Part shown: positions 59,329 through 64,000 of the stretch, piece by piece | Position numbering within the stretch: position 1 is the stretch's first letter | Layout of the letters: each line of letters opens with the position of its first letter | Source of the DNA: Streptomyces thermodiastaticus | GTDB taxonomy: Bacteria > Actinomycetota > Actinomycetes > Streptomycetales > Streptomycetaceae | Length of the DNA stretch: 64,000 nt | Direction: 5' to 3' | NCBI RefSeq assembly: GCF_014656135.1 | Contig: NZ_BNBV01000006.1 | Coordinates: 1 to 64,000 of the forward strand | The notes under the pieces: generated by a model | Told to the model about the DNA's origin: nothing | What the model saw: the letters and a program-made list of their open reading frames with translations, nothing else | Databases searched by the model: none | Made by a program: the position numbers and the translations under genes

Positions 59329-60783
59329 TCAGGCCCAGGTGATCAGGCGCTTCGGCCGCTCCAGGACGGCGGCCACGTCCGCCAGGACCTTCGAGCCGAG
59401 TTCGCCGTCGACCAGGCGGTGGTCGAAGCTCAGTGCCAGGGTGGTGACCTGGCGGGGCTTCACCTTGCCCTTGTGGACCCACGGCTGCGGCTTGATCGCA
59501 CCGACCGCGAGGATCGCCGACTCCCCGGGGTTGAGAATCGGCGTACCGGTGTCGACGCCGAAGACGCCGACGTTGGTGATGGTGATCGTGCCGCCCTGCA
59601 TCGCCGCGGGCGTCGTCCGGCCCTCGCGGGCGGTCGTCACCAGCTCGCCCAGGGCCCGGGCGAGCTGCGGGAGCGTCAGGGTGTGGGCGTCCTTAATGTT
59701 CGGCACGATCAGGCCGCGCGGGGTGGCGGCGGCGATGCCCAGGTTGACGTAGTGCTTCTGGACGATCTCCTGGCTCGCCTCGTCCCAGGAGGCGTTGATG
59801 TCCGGGTTGCGCTTGACGGCGACGAGAAGGGCCTTGGCGACGAGCAGCAGCGGGCTGACCCGCAGCCCCTCGAACTCCTTGTCCTGCTTGAGCTCGTCGA
59901 CCAGCTTCATGGTGCGCGTCACGTCCACCGTCACGAACTCCGTGACGTGCGGGGCCGTGAACGCCGAGCCGACCATCGCCGCCGCCGTGGCCTTGCGGAC
60001 GCCCTTGACCGGGATCCGGGTCTCCCGCACGGCGTCCCAGCTCACGGCGGGCGCGGACGGTGCCGGGGCGGCCGCCGGGGCGGGGGCGGGTGCCTGGGGA
60101 GCCGGTGCCGCCGGCTGCTGTGCGGGAGCGGCCGTTCGGGCGGCCACCGCCGCGTGCACGTCCTCGCGGGTGATGACGCCGTCCGGGCCGGTGGGGACCA
60201 CCGTCGCCAGGTCCACGCCCAGGTCCTTGGCCAGCTTGCGCACCGGCGGCTTGGCCAGCGGGCGCGGCAGGCCGGCGGCGGCCGGGGCGGGCTCGGGCCG
60301 GGCCGCAGCGTGCCCGTTCAGCTCCGCCTGGACGGCCGTCCGGGCCGGCTCGGACACCGTGGTGCCGCTCTTGCGCGGGCGGCGCTTGGTCGACGAGGCG
60401 GCCACGCCGTAGCCCACCAGGACCGGCTGCCGGCCCTCCGGCTGCACCTCCTGGGCCGGCTGGGCAGGCTCCGGCTCGGCCGCCGGGGCCTGCGCCGGGA
60501 CGTCGGCCCCGGCGCCGCCCGCCACCTCGATCGCGATGATGGGCGTGCCCACGTCCACCGTGGTGCCTTCGGCGACGTGCAGCTCGCGGACCACGCCGTC
60601 GTAGGGGATCGGCAGCTCCACGGCGGCCTTGGCCGTCTCGACCTCGCAGACCACCTGCCCGTCGGTGACCGTGTCCCCGGGCTGGACGTACCACTTGAGG
60701 ATCTCGGCCTCGGTCAGGCCCTCGCCGACATCCGGCATTCTGAACTCGCGCACCGATGCGGACGCTTCGGTCATCGTCGTCAC
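59329..60783 (-). CDS. bkdC: Dihydrolipoamide acyltransferase E2 of branched-chain 2-oxoacid dehydrogenase
   Basis: A 484-residue E2 core. The N-terminal lipoyl domain (reads MPDVGEGLTEAEILKWYVQPGD) carries the lipoyl Lys in EVETAKAAVE. A Pro/Ala linker and the E3/E1-binding domain (VRKLAKDLGVDLATVVPTGPDGVITREDV) follow. The catalytic domain ends with SFDHRLVDGELG (His-x3-Asp). It transfers the acyl group to CoA. The GTG at 60783 follows GGGGAGAGG; the ATG at 60774 is an alternative. It is the last gene of bkdABC. Confidence 0.93.
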   Translation of the reverse strand: MTTMTEASASVREFRMPDVGEGLTEAEILKWYVQPGDTVTDGQVVCEVETAKAAVELPIPYDGVVRELHVAEGTTVDVGTPIIAIEVAGGAGADVPAQAPAAEPEPAQPAQEVQPEGRQPVLVGYGVAASSTKRRPRKSGTTVSEPARTAVQAELNGHAAARPEPAPAAAGLPRPLAKPPVRKLAKDLGVDLATVVPTGPDGVITREDVHAAVAARTAAPAQQPAAPAPQAPAPAPAAAPAPSAPAVSWDAVRETRIPVKGVRKATAAAMVGSAFTAPHVTEFVTVDVTRTMKLVDELKQDKEFEGLRVSPLLLVAKALLVAVKRNPDINASWDEASQEIVQKHYVNLGIAAATPRGLIVPNIKDAHTLTLPQLARALGELVTTAREGRTTPAAMQGGTITITNVGVFGVDTGTPILNPGESAILAVGAIKPQPWVHKGKVKPRQVTTLALSFDHRLVDGELGSKVLADVAAVLERPKRLITWA

Positions 60784-60794
60784 GAACCTCTCCC

Positions 60795-61781
60795 CTAGTA
60801 CGCCAGCGAGCGGTCGACGGCGTCGAGCACGCGATCCAGGTCCGGCAGGTAGGCCTCCTCCAGGCGCGCCGGCGGATACGGCGCGTGGAATCCGCCGACC
60901 CGCAGGACCGGCGCCTCCAAGTGGTAGAAGCAGCGTTCGGTGATCCGGGCGGCGATCTCCGCGCCGGAGCCGAAGAAGACGGGGGCCTCGTGGACCACCA
61001 CCAGGCGGCCGGTCTTCTCCACCGACGCCTGGATGGTGTCGAAGTCGAGCGGGGACACCGACCGCAGGTCCAGGACCTCCAGGGACTTGCCCTCCTCGGC
61101 GGCCGCGGCGGCCACCTCGTGGCACAGCTTCACCATCGGGCCGTAGGCGGCCAGCGTCAGGTCGGTGCCCTCGCGGACGACCCGGGCCTTGTGCAGCGGG
61201 CCGGGGATGGCCTCGACGTCGACCTCGCCCTTGTCCCAGTAGCGCCGCTTGGGCTCGAAGTAGATCACCGGGTCGTCGCTCTGGACGGCCTGCTGCATCA
61301 TCCAGTAGGCGTCCGAGGCGTTGGAGGGAGAGACGATCTTCAGGCCCGCCACGTGGGCGAACAGGGCCTCCGGCGACTCCGAGTGGTGCTCCACCGCGCC
61401 GATGCCGCCGCCGTAGGGGATGCGGACGACGACCGGCAGCTTGACCTTGCCCAGGGAGCGGGCGTGCATCTTCGCCAGCTGCGTGACGATCTGGTCGTAC
61501 GCCGGGAAGACGAAACCGTCGAACTGGATCTCGACCACCGGGCGGTAGCCGCGCAGCGCCAGGCCGATCGCGGTGCCGACGATGCCGGACTCGGCCAGCG
61601 GGGTGTCGATGACGCGGCTCTCGCCGAAGTCCTTCTGCAGGCCGTCGGTCACCCGGAACACACCGCCGAGCCTGCCGACGTCCTCACCCATGATCAGGAC
61701 CTTGGGGTCCTCCTCCAGGGCGCGCCGCAGCGACTCGTTGATCGCCTTGGCCAGGGCCATCTTCTCCGCAGCCATGCTCAC
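60795..61781 (-). CDS. bkdB: Branched-chain 2-oxoacid dehydrogenase E1 beta subunit
   Basis: A 328-residue E1-beta subunit. It has typical blocks VLIMGEDVGRLGGVFRVTDGLQ, DTPLAESGIVGTAIGLALRGYRPVVEIQF, VRIPYGGGIGAVEHHSES and DLRSVSPLDFDTI. With E1-alpha it performs thiamine-dependent decarboxylation of branched-chain 2-oxoacids, supplying branched acyl-CoA starters for fatty acids and polyketides (known for Streptomyces Bkd). The GTG at 61781 overlaps the E1-alpha stop (GTGA). Confidence 0.94.
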   Translation of the reverse strand: MSMAAEKMALAKAINESLRRALEEDPKVLIMGEDVGRLGGVFRVTDGLQKDFGESRVIDTPLAESGIVGTAIGLALRGYRPVVEIQFDGFVFPAYDQIVTQLAKMHARSLGKVKLPVVVRIPYGGGIGAVEHHSESPEALFAHVAGLKIVSPSNASDAYWMMQQAVQSDDPVIYFEPKRRYWDKGEVDVEAIPGPLHKARVVREGTDLTLAAYGPMVKLCHEVAAAAAEEGKSLEVLDLRSVSPLDFDTIQASVEKTGRLVVVHEAPVFFGSGAEIAARITERCFYHLEAPVLRVGGFHAPYPPARLEEAYLPDLDRVLDAVDRSLAY

Positions 61782-63007
61782 ACCCCCTCCGCGTCCGCGA
61801 ACGACGCCTGGTAGGCGGCGAACTGGGCGCGCTCCTCGTCGACGAGCGCGTGCCCGTCCGCGTACACATTCTCGAAGATGGCGAAGTGGTCCGGGTCGGG
61901 CATGGCACGGACCGCCTCGCGCACCCGCTTGCCCAGGGCCTCGCTCTCGGCCTCGACCTCGGCGAAGAACGCCTCGTCGGCGTGCTTGCCGGCCTCAAGA
62001 TGGCGGCGCAGGCGCAGGATCGGGTCCTTGGCCTCCCAGGCCAGGCGCTCCTCCTCGCTGCGGTAGCGGGTGGGGTCGTCGGAGGTGGTGTGGGCGCCCA
62101 TGCGGTAGGTGAACGCCTCGACCAGGGTGGGGCCCTCGCCGGCGCGGGCACGCTCCAGCGCCCACTTGGTGACGGCCAGACAGGCCAGGACGTCGTTGCC
62201 GTCGACGCGCACGCCGGGGAAGCCGTAGCCCCGCGCGCGCTGGTAGAGCGGCACCCGGGTCTGGCGCTCGGTGGGCTCGGAGATCGCCCACTGGTTGTTC
62301 TGGCAGAAGAAGACGACCGGGGCGTTGTAGACCGCGGAGAAGGTGAAGGACTCGGCCACGTCGCCCTGGCTGGAGGCGCCGTCGCCGAAGTAGGCGATCA
62401 CCGCCGAGTCCGCGCCGTCCTTGGCGACGCCCATGGCGTAGCCGGTGGCGTGCAGCGTCTGCGAGCCGATGACGATCGTGTACAGGTGGAAGTTGTTGCT
62501 GTTCGGGTCCCAGCCGCCGTTGTTCACGCCGCGGAACATGCCGAGCAGGTTGACCGGGTCCACCCCGCGGCACCAGGCGACCCCGTGCTCGCGGTAGGTG
62601 GGGAAGACGTAGTCGTCGTCGTTCAGGGCCCGGCCCGAGCCGATCTGGGCCGCCTCCTGGCCCAGCAGCGAGGCCCACAGGCCCAGCTCGCCCTGGCGCT
62701 GCAGAGCGGTGGCCTCGGCGTCGAAGCGCCGGGTGAGCACCATGTCGCGGTACAGACCGCGCAGCTCTTCGGGGGTGATGCCGGCGACGTAGCGGTCGTA
62801 CTCGGCGTTCTTGACGCGCTGCCCCTCGGGGGTCAGCAGCTGTACCAGGTCGGGGTCGGCGGCGGTCACCGTGCCGGAGCCCTTCTTGGCGGTCGTGCGG
62901 GTGGCGCGCTTGGTACCAGTGGTGCCCGCTGCCTTGGTGCCGCTTGTTCCGGATTTCTTGCCGGCGCTGCGTCGCGATGTGCGCGCGGCAGTCCCTTCCA
63001 CGGTCAC
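61778..63007 (-). CDS. bkdA: Branched-chain 2-oxoacid dehydrogenase E1 alpha subunit
   Basis: A 409-residue thiamine-pyrophosphate enzyme. The TPP motif starts GDGASSQGD and ends CQNNQWAI. RRFDAEATALQRQGELGLWASLLGQEAAQIG and YRMGAHTTSDDPTRYR (phosphorylation-loop equivalent) confirm E1-alpha. The first 50 residues are a Thr/Lys/Gly-rich basic tail (GTSGTKAAGTTGTKRATRTT), longer than strictly needed for the fold. The GTG at 63007 has GGAGGAG 6 bases upstream. It heads bkdABC. Confidence 0.94.
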   Translation of the reverse strand: MTVEGTAARTSRRSAGKKSGTSGTKAAGTTGTKRATRTTAKKGSGTVTAADPDLVQLLTPEGQRVKNAEYDRYVAGITPEELRGLYRDMVLTRRFDAEATALQRQGELGLWASLLGQEAAQIGSGRALNDDDYVFPTYREHGVAWCRGVDPVNLLGMFRGVNNGGWDPNSNNFHLYTIVIGSQTLHATGYAMGVAKDGADSAVIAYFGDGASSQGDVAESFTFSAVYNAPVVFFCQNNQWAISEPTERQTRVPLYQRARGYGFPGVRVDGNDVLACLAVTKWALERARAGEGPTLVEAFTYRMGAHTTSDDPTRYRSEEERLAWEAKDPILRLRRHLEAGKHADEAFFAEVEAESEALGKRVREAVRAMPDPDHFAIFENVYADGHALVDEERAQFAAYQASFADAEGV

Positions 63008-63060
63008 GTAGTGCTCCTCCGTCGGTCCGGCCCCCGGGGTTGCCGGTAGGCCTGGGATTC

Positions 63061-63087
63061 CCCCCTTGCTCGTTCAGAGCCTGGGGG
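63061..63087. repeat. Dispersed stem-loop repeat, copy 2
   Basis: CCCCC-TT-GCTC (63061-63071) faces GAGC-CT-GGGGG (63077-63087) with a 5-base loop. It shares arm sequence and order with the element at 54988-55027. It lies 54 bases upstream of bkdA, probably in the operon leader. The rest of the 63008-63544 spacer holds only the AT-rich motif at 63236 and the phosphotransferase promoter. Confidence 0.6.
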
Positions 63088-63235
63088 AGGCTCACCTGTT
63101 GTCGGCCACCGGACACGGGGTGGATGCCACTCGGCCGGGAACAGGCGTGACAGGTGCCCCGGCGAGCGCCCTGCAGCAGCCACGTTACCCAGTGCTGCAC
63201 ATTTCTGGGAAACCCCCTCTGACCTGCGCGTTTCA

Positions 63236-63262
63236 TTGGATTTCCAAGTATTTTCGCTTGGA
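63236..63262. promoter_or_regulatory. AT-rich triple TTGGA-type motif upstream of bkdA
   Basis: TTGGA (63236-63240), TCCAA (63243-63247) and TTGGA (63258-63262) lie about 230 bases before bkdA in a markedly AT-rich patch. Spaced palindromic half-sites of this sort suit Lrp/AsnC proteins. Streptomyces bkd operons are known targets of BkdR-type Lrp regulators, but no lrp gene is visible here, so the assignment is inference. Confidence 0.45.
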
Positions 63263-63544
63263 CGTCCGAGCAACTCGCCGATCATGTGGTGCAGCCGCTG
63301 GTCACAGCCCTGCGAGGGGGCCGGAACAGCCGCACGGTATCCCGCCCACCCCCGTCTGGGGAAGGGTCGGAAAGGGGCCGGAACTGCTCTTGACGAGTGA
63401 CCTCGCGCGCCCGTCCGAAGGGGCCGCGCGGCGGAGCGGGACGCCGGGGCGACGACGACCCGTCGTGACCGGATGTGACCACTGCTGACGTTCTGTGACA
63501 ACCGGCAGCTCACGGGCCCTCCGTCGTGCCCTAACATCTGCCGC

Positions 63545-64000
63545 GTGCCGCGCTCATGTGTACCACCCCCTGTGCCGCATGCGCCCCCTCTGCGGGCCCT
63601 GTTGCGCCAGTACGCCGCCGGATCGGCCCTGACCTGCGAGCCGGTCGAACAGGGACTGCTCAACCGCGGCTACCGGCTGTGCACCACCCGCGGCCGCTAC
63701 TTCCTCAAGCACCACTCCGACCCGGACACCGCCGACCCCGCCGCCATCGCCCGCCGCCACCGGGCCACCCAGCGCCTGGCCGACCTGGGGGTCCCGGTGG
63801 CGCCCGCGCTCGCCTGCCGCGACGGGCGCACCGTCGCCGTCGTCGGCGGGCACGCCTACGCGTTGCATCCCTGGGTCGACGGCCGGCACCGGCACGGCGG
63901 CCAGCTCACCACCGCGCAGAGTGCCCGTCTGGGCGCGCTGCTGGGCGCCGTGCACGCCTGCCTGGAGGCCGTGATGCCGCCCAAGGGGCGCACGCGCCCC
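63545..64000 (+). CDS. Phosphotransferase (APH-like), N-terminal part
   Basis: An open frame from the GTG at 63545 to the window end gives 152 residues. LTCEPVEQGLLNRGYRLCTTRGRYFLKHH is the nucleotide-binding strand pair with the ATP-anchoring Lys. RHRATQRLADLGVPVAPALACRDGRTVAVVGGHAYALHPWVDG is the hinge region of aminoglycoside-phosphotransferase-like kinases. The catalytic half lies beyond the edge. TAACAT 7 bases before the GTG implies a leaderless transcript. It diverges from bkdABC. Confidence 0.82.
   Translation, partial: MPRSCVPPPVPHAPPLRALLRQYAAGSALTCEPVEQGLLNRGYRLCTTRGRYFLKHHSDPDTADPAAIARRHRATQRLADLGVPVAPALACRDGRTVAVVGGHAYALHPWVDGRHRHGGQLTTAQSARLGALLGAVHACLEAVMPPKGRTRP

Noticed and set aside
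1..64000. tRNA genes, rRNA genes or an integrase/attachment site
   Set aside because: Reading the spacers gave no T-loop consensus with a foldable cloverleaf and no integrase or transposase motif; a tRNAscan-SE run would be the decisive check.

Overview
The window is from a Streptomyces chromosome or a very close relative. It is strongly GC-rich with GC-biased third codon positions. Many adjacent genes overlap by ATGA or GTGA, GTG starts are common, and several genes appear to lack a leader. Many proteins are streptomycete types: an SCO2400-like zinc-ribbon protein, AmaP/Asp23 envelope proteins, mycothiol-dependent enzymes, an SpoIIE phosphatase with PAS and GAF domains, and BkdABC. No rRNA, tRNA, insertion sequence, integrase or CRISPR array was seen.

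Layout. 1-3300: tail of an unknown gene, then a molybdate ABC operon (modABC). 3300-9700: an SRPBCC protein, a PucR-type regulator, a secreted protein, a PAP2 phosphatase, an SCO2400-like protein and an Imm-5-like protein, separated by minisatellite-bearing spacers. 9700-15400: an NAD(P)-dependent dehydrogenase, a GH13 alpha-glucosidase, and a nickel/cobalt module made of an ArsR sensor, its palindrome, a cobalamin riboswitch and a NiCoT permease. 15400-23200: an XRE-TPR regulator and a four-gene minus-strand operon encoding a pseudo-caspase, an EACC1-like protein, a transmembrane caspase fused to a solute-binding domain and a VWA domain, and a solute-binding lipoprotein. 23300-29300: membrane proteins, an alpha/beta hydrolase, an EEP-family hydrolase and a VWA protein with a long repetitive linker. 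29400-34000: metG and aspS, facing each other across a spacer of decayed genes. 34200-37500: the SpoIIE phosphatase and an AI-2E family permease. 37560-45100: an envelope-stress island with an ECF sigma factor, a zinc-motif Asp23 protein that may be its anti-sigma factor, more Asp23 proteins, DUF6286, AmaP, a GNAT-AAA+ fusion and two DUF5994 proteins, flanked by two broken pirin genes. 46200-64000: mostly housekeeping and metabolic genes (SseB-like, BP74-like, acyl-CoA dehydrogenase, M18 aminopeptidase, NHL-thioredoxin, nitrilase family, maleylpyruvate isomerase family, MFS/GntR pair, D,D-carboxypeptidase, branched-chain 2-oxoacid dehydrogenase) and the start of a phosphotransferase.

Two modules stand out. 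The caspase operon looks like a transmembrane signalling or conflict system. Its protease domain would be cytoplasmic, and its solute-binding and VWA domains would lie outside the membrane. It is co-transcribed with a second solute-binding lipoprotein, an EACC1-like adaptor and a catalytically dead caspase-like protein. The Asp23/AmaP island looks like a self-contained envelope-stress regulon. It pairs a dedicated sigma factor with a putative anti-sigma factor that is itself an Asp23-type protein, and a perfect CRP-type palindrome lies in the divergent promoter.
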